Shown: positions 23,777-32,882 of the stretch, piece after piece | How the letters are laid out: every line of letters begins with the position of its first letter | Numbering within the stretch: position 1 is the stretch's first letter | Assembly: GCA_018675575.1 (NCBI GenBank) | Contig: JABGXW010000010.1 | Location: forward strand, 1 to 35,152 | Origin: Bacteriovoracaceae bacterium | GTDB taxonomy: Bacteria > Bdellovibrionota > Bacteriovoracia > Bacteriovoracales > Bacteriovoracaceae | DNA length: 35,152 nt | Direction: 5' to 3' | Translations under genes and position numbers: made by a program | Notes under the pieces: generated by a model | The model's input: only the letters and a program-made list of their open reading frames with translations | Told to the model about the DNA's origin: nothing | The model's database searches: none

Positions 23777-25576
23777 TTACAAATCCCATTTAAAATGAAG
23801 TTCTTTTATTTGTGCATCACTTGGTTTTGAAGGCGAGCTCGCCATTAAATCAGAGGCCGTCGTCGTTTTAGGAAAAGCAATAACGTCTCTAATATTTTCT
23901 GATTTCACTAACAACATTACTAACCGATCAAGACCAAGTGCAATTCCACCATGTGGAGGAGTTCCATATCTTAAGGCCTCAAGAAAAAATCCAAATTGTT
24001 TTTGAGCATCTTCTTCGGTAAAGCCTAGTACCTGAAACATTTTTGTTTGGACATCATTTCTATGAATTCGAATAGAACCGCCGCCTAACTCGTATCCATT
24101 GCAAACTAAGTCATAGGCTTCAGCGGCCATATTTTTAAGAGTTCCATCCGGATTAGTTGGGTCGGCTTTTAAAAAGTCTTCGATTAATTCTTCTTTCGGA
24201 GATGTGAAAGGATGATGCTTCGCTAAGAAACGATTGTCTTTTGCAGAATATTCTAGGAGAGGAAAATCATAAACCCATAAGAAGTGATATCCTTCTTTTT
24301 TTAGTTCTAATTTATTACCTAGATGTCTTCTAAGAGCATCCGCTGAAGCATGAGACACATCAGGGTCACGGTCTGAAAAGAATAACCATGTTCCATTCTT
24401 CTCATCTGACTCAGTATATTGTTTTTCTAATTCGGCATGAATTTCATCGGTGATAAATTTTGAAATCCCTGCACTTCTTTCACCTTCTTTTACTTTGTAA
24501 AAAGCAACTCCCTTTCCACCATAAGGTTTTACAACCTCAACAAAACCATCAGTATCCTTTCGCGAAAAGGAGCCCATAGACTCTGGTACAAAGAATGCTT
24601 TGATCAAGCCTCCTCTAGTCGCAGGATCTTGGAAGACTTTAAATTCAGTCGTTTTGAAAAAGTCTGTACAGTTAATATGCTCTAACCCAAAACGGATATC
24701 AGGTTTATCTGAACCATATCTTGCCATTGCTTCGTCATAGGTCATACTTGGCACTACAAAGTTATCCTCAAGTTTAAAGAGTTTTACAACTAATCCTGTA
24801 ATTAGATTTTTCAAATATTTTTGCGTTGAAAAACTTGCTTCAATATCGATCTGAGAAAATTCGGGCTGTCTATCTGCTCTTAAGTCTTCATCTCGAAAAC
24901 ATCTACAGATTTGAAAATACTTATCTGTCCCACCAATCATTAACAATTGTTTTAATGTTTGTGGAGATTGGGGAAGTGCATAAACTTCACCTGCTCTAAC
25001 TCTAGAAGGTACAATATAATCTCTTGCTCCTTCAGGAGTCGACTTGTAGAGGATGGGTGTCTCAACTTCGATAAATCCATTTTCGACCATATAATTTCTA
25101 GTAGTCGTCGTTGCATTTGATCGAAGCAATAAAGTCTCTTGAAGCTTTTTAGTTCTAAGGTCTAAATACCGATATTTTAAACGCTGATCTTCAGTTGCAT
25201 TTACTTTGCCATCAGGAAAGAAAGGCATATTATCGACATCAGATTGGGAGAGAACTTCAAGCTCTGCTACTTGTACTTCAACTTCTCCGGTTGGCATATT
25301 TTTATTAAGAGAAGTATCTGGTCGCTTCGCGACTATACCTCTAATTTTAATTACTGATTCTAAAGAGCATTTCTTAAGAAGATCAAGGTTTCCTTTAAAA
25401 TCTTCAAATCCCAGCTGAGTCAATCCATATTTATCTCGTAGGTCAATAAAGTGAAGCCCACCTAAATCTCGATATTTGCTTACCCATCCACATAAAGTTA
25501 CTTGGTCACCATTATTTGATGCTCTAAGCTCTCCACAATTATGAGTTCGCCTTAAACCTTCTACTTTTTCTATCAT
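23777..25576 (-). CDS. aspS: Aspartyl-tRNA synthetase
   Basis: This is a class II aminoacyl-tRNA synthetase of bacterial AspRS type, about 599 residues. The N-terminal OB-fold anticodon-binding domain ([20 protein letters not shown] onward) is followed by motif 1, motif 2 [20 protein letters not shown], the large bacterial GAD insertion (about residues 290-420) and motif 3 [14 protein letters not shown]. The catalytic region reads [15 protein letters not shown] and GGGSIRIH. The ATG at 25576 with GGAG seven bases upstream is chosen over a TTG at 25597. Whether it charges only tRNA-Asp or also tRNA-Asn cannot be read here. It is divergent from the DUF192 lipoprotein gene, with 34 bases between starts. 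Confidence 0.97.
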   Translation of the reverse strand: MIEKVEGLRRTHNCGELRASNNGDQVTLCGWVSKYRDLGGLHFIDLRDKYGLTQLGFEDFKGNLDLLKKCSLESVIKIRGIVAKRPDTSLNKNMPTGEVEVQVAELEVLSQSDVDNMPFFPDGKVNATEDQRLKYRYLDLRTKKLQETLLLRSNATTTTRNYMVENGFIEVETPILYKSTPEGARDYIVPSRVRAGEVYALPQSPQTLKQLLMIGGTDKYFQICRCFRDEDLRADRQPEFSQIDIEASFSTQKYLKNLITGLVVKLFKLEDNFVVPSMTYDEAMARYGSDKPDIRFGLEHINCTDFFKTTEFKVFQDPATRGGLIKAFFVPESMGSFSRKDTDGFVEVVKPYGGKGVAFYKVKEGERSAGISKFITDEIHAELEKQYTESDEKNGTWLFFSDRDPDVSHASADALRRHLGNKLELKKEGYHFLWVYDFPLLEYSAKDNRFLAKHHPFTSPKEELIEDFLKADPTNPDGTLKNMAAEAYDLVCNGYELGGGSIRIHRNDVQTKMFQVLGFTEEDAQKQFGFFLEALRYGTPPHGGIALGLDRLVMLLVKSENIRDVIAFPKTTTASDLMASSPSKPSDAQIKELHFKWDL

Positions 25577-25610
25577 TGCTATCTCCGTCCGCTTCAATTA
25601 GAGTTGAGGC

Positions 25611-26219
25611 ATGACTCCATTTATAACTCAAAATACCTTTTACCACATTAAAAATCTAACGCTTGTAGTATTTTTATTGCTGCCTGTCGGCTGTAATGAC
25701 AAAAATGAACATCCAGAAGCCGAGGTATCAACGGCACAGAGTTCGAATGGAAGCCAGAAGGCCCAGACTTCAGATCGTTATCACATCATACGAAAGGTAA
25801 GTCTATCACTTCCTTCTGGAAAATTAATAGATACAAAGTTGGCGATTACTCAACAAGAACAAACCATAGGCTTAAGTGGGTCTAAACCAGAGAGTATGAC
25901 AAAGTATGAGGGCCTGTTATTTTTTTATCTTAAGGATGGTTCTAGACAATTTTGGATGCCCAATACCTTATTTGAAATTCACATTATTTTCTTAGACAAA
26001 AATTTGAAAGTTATCGGAATAGAAAAAAATGTCCCTTATCATCCTGGCAGACAAGAACCTCCTGCTATTTATAGAACTCGCTCTTACTTTGCTAGACATG
26101 TATTAGAAATTAGAGCTGACTCCCCCCTAGGAGAAGAGCTTGAACTTGGTACTCAATTGGGATGGATTTCTAAGATCTCTCTTTTGGAAACAGAATCATA
26201 TATTCGTCAGCCGCAATAA
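25611..26219 (+). CDS. DUF192 family lipoprotein
   Basis: This 202-residue protein has a signal with lipobox LPVGC (Cys28), a Gln/Ser/Asn-rich linker to about residue 55, and then a DUF192 domain. The conserved blocks are TQQEQTIGLSGSKPE, YEGLLFFY, the signature RQFWMPNTLFEIHIIFLD and VIGIEKNVPYHPG. DUF192 proteins are small beta-rich envelope proteins without a known biochemical role. The last 50 bases overlap the 3' end of the convergent FtsB-like gene, so both C-termini share the same DNA. Confidence 0.85.
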   Translation: MTPFITQNTFYHIKNLTLVVFLLLPVGCNDKNEHPEAEVSTAQSSNGSQKAQTSDRYHIIRKVSLSLPSGKLIDTKLAITQQEQTIGLSGSKPESMTKYEGLLFFYLKDGSRQFWMPNTLFEIHIIFLDKNLKVIGIEKNVPYHPGRQEPPAIYRTRSYFARHVLEIRADSPLGEELELGTQLGWISKISLLETESYIRQPQ

Positions 26220-27027
26220 ATCCCAAATGATCTCTTACTAGTTTTTTTTGGTAGCGTGAATCTATTTTAATTCTTTTAATTTCCTTGGTTAAATTTTCAC
26301 TACTGAGTTTCGTTGCTTTGTACTCTTGTACTTTTGCTTGAAGTAATGATCTATTAGTATAGAAATCTATTACTCCTCCACCAGAAAAAATTAATCGCAA
26401 TGTTAAAAACCCTAAAGTTGCCCAGAGAAAACGAACAGTATAAATTGTTTTCTTATCATTAAGTTTTGTTTTTACAATTACTTTTCGAACAGATCTACTC
26501 TTAGCTTTTGCTGATGAATAACTTGTTTTAGCAGGAGATTTTCTTACAGATCTTTTTACAGAAGTAGAAAATTCAACGTTATCTGCCGTACCAACAGCTT
26601 TTCTTTCAGTTGTAATACCTGCTCTAGAGTTTCTTGCTCCTGATACTGGTCTCGTTGTTGTTCCTTGAGTTGTTATACCAGCTCTCCTAGGGCCAGCTAC
26701 AAACTTTCTTTGATGAGTCCCCGTACTTCTTCTTTCCATATCTTGTCTTGGTGTAGAACTTGTTCCCATGGCCTGACTAGGGCCAGAGCTCCTTCGTCTT
26801 AATCCTGATCTTGGAAATTTTTCTTCGATGATCTGTGGTCTAGATCCAGGTAATCGACCTCTTCCCCGGCCAGAAGCTTCAGACAGGTCTAATTCATCTG
26901 AGTACTTATTTCTAGAAGAACGTTTTTCTTGTTTCGCTCTATTTCTATCAATTGCTTTTTGTAATCTATCTGAGGCCAACGACTCTTTAGTCTGCTTTCG
27001 TTTGGCGCTTCCGAAATCAAATTCCAA
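26170..27027 (-). CDS. FtsB/DivIC-like septum formation protein with long basic N-terminal tail
   Basis: The C-terminal 90 or so residues have the FtsB/DivIC plan: a membrane helix (VRFLWATLGFLTLRLIF), a coiled coil (LLQAKVQEYKATKLSSENLT), then a conserved end YQKKLVRDHLGFIAADEYMI. FtsB works with FtsL and FtsQ in activating septal wall synthesis. The roughly 190 residues before the helix are unusual: Arg/Ser/Gly/Thr-rich, without hydrophobic core, with repeats such as AGITT (twice) and GRGRGRLPGSRP, probably disordered and very basic in the cytoplasm. The TTG at 27027 with AGGA seven bases upstream is preferred; a GTG at 27081 with no ribosome site is the alternative. The usual FtsB is near 100 residues, so the tail is an addition. 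Confidence 0.7.
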   Translation of the reverse strand: MEFDFGSAKRKQTKESLASDRLQKAIDRNRAKQEKRSSRNKYSDELDLSEASGRGRGRLPGSRPQIIEEKFPRSGLRRRSSGPSQAMGTSSTPRQDMERRSTGTHQRKFVAGPRRAGITTQGTTTRPVSGARNSRAGITTERKAVGTADNVEFSTSVKRSVRKSPAKTSYSSAKAKSRSVRKVIVKTKLNDKKTIYTVRFLWATLGFLTLRLIFSGGGVIDFYTNRSLLQAKVQEYKATKLSSENLTKEIKRIKIDSRYQKKLVRDHLGFIAADEYMILFPKERS

Positions 27028-27098
27028 ATCCACTTCCTGTGTTATGGTGGTAACATCCTGTATTAAGATTGTAGCAAACACTTGATTTTATTCAAGGA

Positions 27099-27932
27099 TT
27101 AATAATCTTCTAAAATCTCTTCGACATTTAACCAAAACATTCGGGTACATGAAAGCTCTTTAAGGTATCTGAGTAATTCGCTCTCTTGTTCATTGGTTGG
27201 GAAAACCTTGGATAGAAATGTTTGATCACCTTTATATAGCAGATTCAGCAGTTCTTTAAATTGATTATTTTCGGGATCGCATGGAATGATTTTTAAACTT
27301 TTGTCATCACAAGAAAATTCATTGATAGGAAAATATTTCCTTAAGATATTTTCAGAATCTCTAAAAATATCAATGGCGTCAAAATGGTCACCTAATGGAC
27401 CTAGTTTCTGAAATTGTTTTCTGCCCATTGCTTGATAAGTTTGAAAGAAAACTTCAAGTCCAAATACATTGTCTTCCAACCACCAACTGAATCCGGGATC
27501 AGACAAATTACAGACCAATGCTTCGTCCACAGGGAACCTTCTATTGAACAAGGATTGTTTAATCCTGTCTGCAAGCTCTAAAGATTCAAATTCAAAAAAG
27601 TTGACATGATCATAGTCTTCTTCAGATTTAATTTTTAAACAAGAACATGATTTTACTTCTCCACTTTCAATATCGATCAATGATTGCTCTATACTAGTGG
27701 TTGCGAAACCGCGAATACAAAATGACTGTGAAGATTTATCAATTCTAAATAAAATCCCTGGGCCTGCTGGGGCCATAGGAAGACCATCTTCAGAAATATC
27801 TTCATAGATTTCCGACATCATTTCTTCAAAATAAGGTGAATCTTTTTTCTCTTTATTTAAAGTATCTAGATGTTCAGTATTGTGGGTAATTTCGAATGTT
27901 TTTTGGGCCAATTTATCAAAGTCGATATCCAT
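27099..27932 (-). CDS. Cytoplasmic protein of unknown function
   Basis: This 277-residue acidic protein has no signal or membrane helix. It is alpha/beta with notable blocks LPMAPAGPGILFRID, GEVKSCSCLKIKSEED, VNFFEFESLELADRIKQSLF and PGFSWWLEDNVFGLEVFFQT, and a helical C-terminus. Six cysteines are scattered without a metal-binding pattern. No family is recognised. It precedes the FtsB-like gene on the same strand, with 17 bases to the upstream GTG alternative start, so the two are probably cotranscribed. A 110-base gap separates it from yggT. Confidence 0.6.
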   Translation of the reverse strand: MDIDFDKLAQKTFEITHNTEHLDTLNKEKKDSPYFEEMMSEIYEDISEDGLPMAPAGPGILFRIDKSSQSFCIRGFATTSIEQSLIDIESGEVKSCSCLKIKSEEDYDHVNFFEFESLELADRIKQSLFNRRFPVDEALVCNLSDPGFSWWLEDNVFGLEVFFQTYQAMGRKQFQKLGPLGDHFDAIDIFRDSENILRKYFPINEFSCDDKSLKIIPCDPENNQFKELLNLLYKGDQTFLSKVFPTNEQESELLRYLKELSCTRMFWLNVEEILEDY

Positions 27933-28042
27933 GACTTGTCTCCTGTCTTACTTCCTTGTAAAACTCACTTGAATATTTTACCGCATTATTCTAAGATTTG
28001 ACAAGTTTCGCGAGGCGCATAGTGAAAAATATCCCTATTTTT

Positions 28043-28264
28043 TCACCATAATGCCATAATTAGTCTAAAAATCACGAAAACGACAATCGGAGAGAAATCT
28101 AAAGGGAGGTTTGCCGGTAGAAGTCTTCTCACAGGTTTACAGGTTATATCTGCAGCTGATTTTATCTTCTTACGCCATATTGTGTCTTGATATTGAGGTA
28201 AATAGCTCAATATCACGTCCACAAAAATAAGCGTTATATATAAATTAATTAGGGCCCGTATCAT
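28043..28264 (-). CDS. YggT family membrane protein
   Basis: This 73-residue protein has two membrane helices (about residues 4-22 and 57-72) linked by the YggT signature: DVILSYLP in the first helix, then TCKPVRRLLPANLPLDFSPI. This is one YggT repeat; many family members have two. YggT proteins are inner-membrane proteins linked to osmotic stress and, in Gram-positive homologues, to division. The start overlaps the end of the yihY-like gene by 20 bases, so it is cotranslated with it. Confidence 0.82.
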   Translation of the reverse strand: MIRALINLYITLIFVDVILSYLPQYQDTIWRKKIKSAADITCKPVRRLLPANLPLDFSPIVVFVIFRLIMALW

Positions 28265-29210
28265 TACTTATTATCTTCTGCGATTTTCTTCCAAATTTCA
28301 AGGGAGTTTTCTTGAGTACATGACATAAACACGCCCCATAAAAGAAAAATGCCATAACTTGAAAGATCCAGATAAGCGCAACAATAAAAGTATAAAAGTC
28401 TCCATAATTTAATAAGAGGTTTTGTCTCATATAGATAAAATAGGCTAAAAATAATGATTTACCAATTAGAAGAGAAACAACAAAAGTCATTGTTCCAACT
28501 AATGCCTGACTATTTGATATTTTCCAATTAAAAAACCATCTATAAAGAAAAGTGAAAAATACTATAAAAATAATCCCGGGTAATAAGTTTGTGACAAGAA
28601 TGTAATGCATATCAATTGTCATCTCTTTTAGAGAGTCAATGAAAGGTCTCAATCTATCAAAATAATTATAAACAAATTCTGTCAATTTATTATTTTTAGC
28701 AAAATCAACAAGCATAAATATTAAGGTTGGAAGTATCATTGAAAAAAGCATTATCATAAGCGTGACTAGTATAATGACTAAACCTTTTAGATATTTCCAC
28801 CTTGAGATGTACGATTTATCTCCTGTAATCAAATAGAGACCACTCCAAATAACATTTGTAAATGTCAAAGATGACGCTATCAAAATAAAGATATTAAAAA
28901 CATTCAGATTTGAATTACTAAATAATGGACCTTCAATAACTTTTTTTAAGGTTAATAATAAGTCATTAGATGCATCAGGGAATAACTGTTCCCCCATTGA
29001 GAGTATCTGCTCTCCAGTTTCTTTAAGATCGCCGAAAAAGAAACCTATTATTCTCACAGATAATAAAAAAAATGGAATACTAGTAATTAATAAATAGAAG
29101 CAAGCTGCAGCGGCTAATGTTTGCGCTCTTCTTTCTTTAAATAGCAAGAATGCATTATGGTAAGATCGATAAACATCAATCAAATAAAATTTAAAGTCAT
29201 CCACATTCAT
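28245..29210 (-). CDS. YihY/BrkB family inner-membrane protein
   Basis: This protein of about 321 residues has six hydrophobic helices. The family pattern is clear: RRAQTLAAAACFYLLITSIP in the first helix, NIFILIASSLTFTNVIWSGL in the second loop and helix, and a C-terminal YTFIVALIWIFQVMAFFFYG. The ATG at 29210 forms an ATGA overlap with the TGA of the upstream Sel1-like gene and has AGGA five bases upstream; the ATG at 29234 lacks a ribosome site. The true function of YihY is unsettled; it is not RNase BN as once named. It is followed by yggT with a 20-base overlap. Confidence 0.88.
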   Translation of the reverse strand: MNVDDFKFYLIDVYRSYHNAFLLFKERRAQTLAAAACFYLLITSIPFFLLSVRIIGFFFGDLKETGEQILSMGEQLFPDASNDLLLTLKKVIEGPLFSNSNLNVFNIFILIASSLTFTNVIWSGLYLITGDKSYISRWKYLKGLVIILVTLMIMLFSMILPTLIFMLVDFAKNNKLTEFVYNYFDRLRPFIDSLKEMTIDMHYILVTNLLPGIIFIVFFTFLYRWFFNWKISNSQALVGTMTFVVSLLIGKSLFLAYFIYMRQNLLLNYGDFYTFIVALIWIFQVMAFFFYGACLCHVLKKTPLKFGRKSQKIISNDTGPN

Positions 29211-29560
29211 TTTATTCCTGAGAGTATTTGACATGAAAGCACATGCTCAAGAGAACAAGCTTTTTTAAGATATCTATTAGCATCATTTTTTGAGCCTGCT
29301 CTATTTCTAAATATGACTAATTTACTTAATTTGTAGCAGCCAATCCCATATTTATTGTCGCATGATAATTTATAATATTTTTCTGCTCTCTCAAACTCTT
29401 TATTTTCTTCATGGATCATTCCTGAAATAGAACAACTTGCTCCATTATTTTCATTTTCACAAAACCAAAGATGTAAAGATTCCTTAAAAACAAGATAATT
29501 CACACAAAGAATCATAAAAAAGATAACAACCATTAAAAAACGAGAAAAGTATTTATTCAT
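29207..29560 (-). CDS. Membrane-anchored Sel1/Hcp-like cysteine-rich repeat protein
   Basis: This 117-residue protein has one N-terminal membrane helix (about residues 8-25). Two to three short helical repeats follow, of the Sel1/Hcp type: KEFERAEKYYKLSCDNKYGI, GCYKLSKLV, DANRYLKKACSLEHVLSC. Cysteines recur at the repeat ends as in Hcp (Helicobacter cysteine-rich) proteins, where each repeat has a disulfide. Such repeats bind other proteins, often in the periplasm. The stop overlaps the start of the yihY-like gene (ATGA), which points to cotranslation. The specific function is unknown. Confidence 0.72.
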   Translation of the reverse strand: MNKYFSRFLMVVIFFMILCVNYLVFKESLHLWFCENENNGASCSISGMIHEENKEFERAEKYYKLSCDNKYGIGCYKLSKLVIFRNRAGSKNDANRYLKKACSLEHVLSCQILSGIK

Positions 29561-29584
29561 TATATTATGGTAACACAGAAAACA

Positions 29585-31903
29585 TTAAAATAGAGTAAGC
29601 TGATCTCCAACGACCACATCCTCGAAACTCTTTTCATAAATAAATAAAACCCCTTCTGCCACAGGCTTCAATTGCTTTTCAATGTAGTGTTGATAATCAA
29701 TATTTTGAATTTTTCCTTCATAGGGTTGAGGACCATTGGTTGAAATGTAATATTCGATCTCTTTAATTCTTTTTCTTCCTGATGGATCCAAAATTAAAGC
29801 TGCACGCACATGCGGAGGAATCGCCTTGATATATTCAGAGGCAGGCTTTGTTAATCTCTTTTTATACACCAAATCCTTATCATGAAGACCATCTTTTAAT
29901 TCAGTAACTTTAGATTTAATCATTTCAATAATATCCTTATCATGAAATAAGTTATCAAATAGTTCAAATTGAAATTGTTTTGCTAATTTAGTCCAATCAG
30001 AGCGCACAACCTCTAACCCTTTAAACTCTAACTCCTCCTCACCAGTTCTATTTTGGATAAGTCCTGCATATCTTTTTTTAGCACCACCTGTCCCTCCTCT
30101 CATAGGTGGAAGATAAAATCTTTTGTAAAATTTTTCAAATTCAAGCTCAAGCATAGAATCTACGTGAAATTGATTTTTTAACATTTCAGACAGAAACTCA
30201 TTAAGTCTTTTTGCTCTTAATATGCTTTTATCATAAGGGTCTGAGACTTCATTTTGTTTTAACTTATAAAAGATGGAATCAGTATCTCCGTATAGTACTT
30301 CATATCCCTCATCAATAAGGTAATCCATTGATTGTCTTAATATCCATTGGCCAGTACCAGTAATGGCTGAGGGCAGGTCTGAATTGTAAAACCGAGACCC
30401 TCCTGATCCCATCACACCATAAAAACTATTCATCAATATTTTTATTGCTTGAGACAGATGAGCATCTTGATTATCTTTTGCCTTTTGACGTTTCGCTAAT
30501 AAGGTCTTAATAAAGTCTGGCAAGATATGTTCAGACTTTGAAAAGACATGCCCAGATGGAGTTTTTACAGGATTAATATCTTTTAATAAATTTGATAGAG
30601 GATCTATTTTAAAGGTATTTATAATTGTGGGATAAAGAGATTTAAAGTCGACCACAATAACATGTTCATGTAATCCAACCTTAGGGTCTAAAACATATCC
30701 ACCTGCTGCTTGCCCTTCTCTGTTTATATCTAATATATTTGAGGCAACGAAACCTTTTCGATGTACTTTAGGTAAGTAGAAATGATCAAATGCTGCTGTT
30801 GAGACTCCTATTCTATCAAGTAGCATTCCTGAAATTTCAACTCTAATAAGCAACATATTTATAATATTTAATTTTTCAAAGATATCTAGGACCAATTTAC
30901 AATCAAGCAGATTATATTTAGCGAGAGCTTCTTTATCTTGATGAAAGCGTCTTTCTATTTCACGTACCTTTTCTATTCCTGTAGATTCAATGTCTTTGTT
31001 AATATTCAAAACTTCATGAGCTACTGTATCTAGTTTAAAATTTTCGAATTGATAAAATGCTCCCCTTAGAACAGGAGGACCATCGAGAATAACTCGACCA
31101 TCGAGACTCGCAAACCAGCCGGAACCTCTTTTCTCTTTAATATAAATATCTCCACTATTTCGACCAATTTTCATCGATATTTTATACTGATCACATTTTT
31201 TCTGTAAGAAAGAGAAATCAAATCCAATAACATGCCATCCAAGTATAAGGTCAGGATCCCAAAGGGCAATTAATTCAATAAACTTATGGAGTAATTGTTT
31301 TTCATTTACACAGAACTCAAGATATGGACAATTTGTTTTTCGATCTGCTCCAACCATCAAAACTTTATTCTTCGTTTCATTGCCACCTGATTGATAAAAA
31401 GCGATTGAAAATAAGTCATTTTTTATTGATGTTTCAATATCAAGAGACATGATTTCAAATTGAGGTTTAAAATTTGCGGCCCTTATTTCTGGATTTTTAA
31501 ATGTCAAAAGACCATTAGGGTTTTCTGCTTCGCCTAAAACCTCGATCGATCCATTAATATATCTTTCCATAAGATATCTATCGGTATGTCTCACATCAGC
31601 TTCATAAGTTCTTTGACCAGCATCTTTTAGCTGATCTCTGGCCTCATAAAAGTCTGCTTGAGTTTGAAAGTAAAGGCCTTCAACCTTTTTACCTCCAAAA
31701 CTCTTAAGGTTTAAAGTTTTACGCTCAAAGGCCTTAGTAATAGCGCTGCAGTCAATTCCCTCTTCAACAAAGAAAACAGGCTTCTGGGTGTCTATTTCTA
31801 CTAAAAAGGGTCCTTTACCAGATTTACAAAATAAAGAAATAATGGCCTTGCCATTTCTATCGTGGGTTTTCGTAGATAGAATGAATCCTTTAACTTGTTG
31901 CAT
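29585..31903 (-). CDS. polB: DNA polymerase II (family B)
   Basis: This is a 772-residue family B polymerase with proofreading. Exonuclease motifs are DIETS (Asp155, Glu157), ILGWHVIGFDFSFL and YNLLDCKLVLD. Polymerase motif A is VVDFKSLYPTIINTF, motif B ends in ILMNSFYGVMG, motif C is YGDTDSIFY with the catalytic Asp pair, and a KKRY motif follows. Length and order match E. coli Pol II (783 residues), which is used in replication restart and translesion synthesis. The start region is 51 bases from the divergent rluA-family gene. There are no signs of damage in the motifs. Confidence 0.96.
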   Translation of the reverse strand: MQQVKGFILSTKTHDRNGKAIISLFCKSGKGPFLVEIDTQKPVFFVEEGIDCSAITKAFERKTLNLKSFGGKKVEGLYFQTQADFYEARDQLKDAGQRTYEADVRHTDRYLMERYINGSIEVLGEAENPNGLLTFKNPEIRAANFKPQFEIMSLDIETSIKNDLFSIAFYQSGGNETKNKVLMVGADRKTNCPYLEFCVNEKQLLHKFIELIALWDPDLILGWHVIGFDFSFLQKKCDQYKISMKIGRNSGDIYIKEKRGSGWFASLDGRVILDGPPVLRGAFYQFENFKLDTVAHEVLNINKDIESTGIEKVREIERRFHQDKEALAKYNLLDCKLVLDIFEKLNIINMLLIRVEISGMLLDRIGVSTAAFDHFYLPKVHRKGFVASNILDINREGQAAGGYVLDPKVGLHEHVIVVDFKSLYPTIINTFKIDPLSNLLKDINPVKTPSGHVFSKSEHILPDFIKTLLAKRQKAKDNQDAHLSQAIKILMNSFYGVMGSGGSRFYNSDLPSAITGTGQWILRQSMDYLIDEGYEVLYGDTDSIFYKLKQNEVSDPYDKSILRAKRLNEFLSEMLKNQFHVDSMLELEFEKFYKRFYLPPMRGGTGGAKKRYAGLIQNRTGEEELEFKGLEVVRSDWTKLAKQFQFELFDNLFHDKDIIEMIKSKVTELKDGLHDKDLVYKKRLTKPASEYIKAIPPHVRAALILDPSGRKRIKEIEYYISTNGPQPYEGKIQNIDYQHYIEKQLKPVAEGVLFIYEKSFEDVVVGDQLTLF

Positions 31904-31954
31904 AATGTATTAATATCCTATAAAACCTTATAAAAAAACATCTAAATACTAATT

Positions 31955-32782
31955 ATGACAGAAGAAACACCACAAGCTCAAATTATCAAATTCACCTGTG
32001 ACAAGATGGTTGTAGGAAAACTATTAGTTGATATATTGGCAGAAAAATCCAACCTCTCAAAATCCCTCATAAAAAAACTTATGATGTATGGAGCTGTTCA
32101 TCAAACTTATAAGAAAAAAAGAAAAAGAATCAGAAAGGCAAAAACTAAATTAAATTTAGGAGATGTAGTTGAATGCTATTTTGATCCAAAGATTCCACTT
32201 GATCACGATTATGAATTCACTCCATTATACGAAACGAAGCATTATGGGATTTACTTAAAGCCCGCAGGAATACTTTCTCAAGGAACTGACTATGGTGACA
32301 AAAGTAGTATTTTCAGACATGTTGAAAAGCTTCGTAAAAAAGCCTATCTCGTTAATAGATTAGATAAAGAAACAGAGGGCCTCGTTATAGTAGCCTATGA
32401 TTCAAGAACACAAAACTTCTTCCAGGAAATGTGGAAGAAAGGTGTAACTAAAAAATACCAGGCAATAGTCCTTGGTGAACTAGAAGAGAAAGGTACCTTT
32501 GACTTTAAAATTAATACTAAGGAATCTACTACTCATTATGAATGTATAAAAACGATAGACAATAAATCCTATGTCGACATTTCAATCGAAACCGGCAGAA
32601 AACATCAAATCAGAATTCACTTTTCTAAAGCAGGCTTCCCTGTCATTGGCGATCCAAAATATGGAAAGGGAAATAAAAATAGAGATGGATTACAATTGAT
32701 TTCTTATCTTCTTGAGTTTACAGACCCCTACACTAATAAGATGGTTAAAGTATCACTTCCAAAGGACAGACATTTATTTTAA
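31955..32782 (+). CDS. RluA-family pseudouridine synthase
   Basis: This 275-residue protein has an S4-like RNA-binding domain in the N-terminus (GKLLVDILAEKSNLSKSLIK to about residue 75). The RluA catalytic domain follows: YGIYLKPAGILSQG, the active-site motif NRLDKETEGLVIVA with Asp137, KKYQAIVLGE, and RKHQIRIHFSKAGFPVIGDP. It converts uridines to pseudouridines in rRNA or tRNA; the target site cannot be read from sequence. It is divergent from polB across 51 bases. Confidence 0.92.
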   Translation: MTEETPQAQIIKFTCDKMVVGKLLVDILAEKSNLSKSLIKKLMMYGAVHQTYKKKRKRIRKAKTKLNLGDVVECYFDPKIPLDHDYEFTPLYETKHYGIYLKPAGILSQGTDYGDKSSIFRHVEKLRKKAYLVNRLDKETEGLVIVAYDSRTQNFFQEMWKKGVTKKYQAIVLGELEEKGTFDFKINTKESTTHYECIKTIDNKSYVDISIETGRKHQIRIHFSKAGFPVIGDPKYGKGNKNRDGLQLISYLLEFTDPYTNKMVKVSLPKDRHLF

Positions 32783-32821
32783 TTTTAATCTAAGTTTTTG
32801 AGAAATCTTCTGTGGGTTCGC

Positions 32822-32866
32822 TTTCACCACCTCCACCAGGAAGTGATTTCCTGATGGAAGTGGAAA
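32822..32866. terminator. Long imperfect hairpin between convergent genes
   Basis: CAGGAA (32837-32842), loop GTGAT, TTCCTG (32848-32853) form a perfect core. Beyond a one-base mismatch on each side, TCCA pairs with TGGA, then CAC with GTG, then TTTC with GAAA around a two-base bulge. It sits between the rluA-family gene and the convergent papain-like gene and could end both transcripts. No immediate T-run follows, so a role as a repeat or element end is possible. Confidence 0.4.
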
Positions 32867-32882
32867 CGTTGATTGATATTGA

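Noticed and set aside
25577..25597. Longer aspS start at TTG 25597
   Set aside because: The ATG at 25576 has GGAG at good spacing and fits the family N-terminus better.
29211..29234. Longer yihY-like start at ATG 29234
   Set aside because: It has no ribosome site, whereas the ATG at 29210 has AGGA and a clean ATGA overlap with the previous gene.
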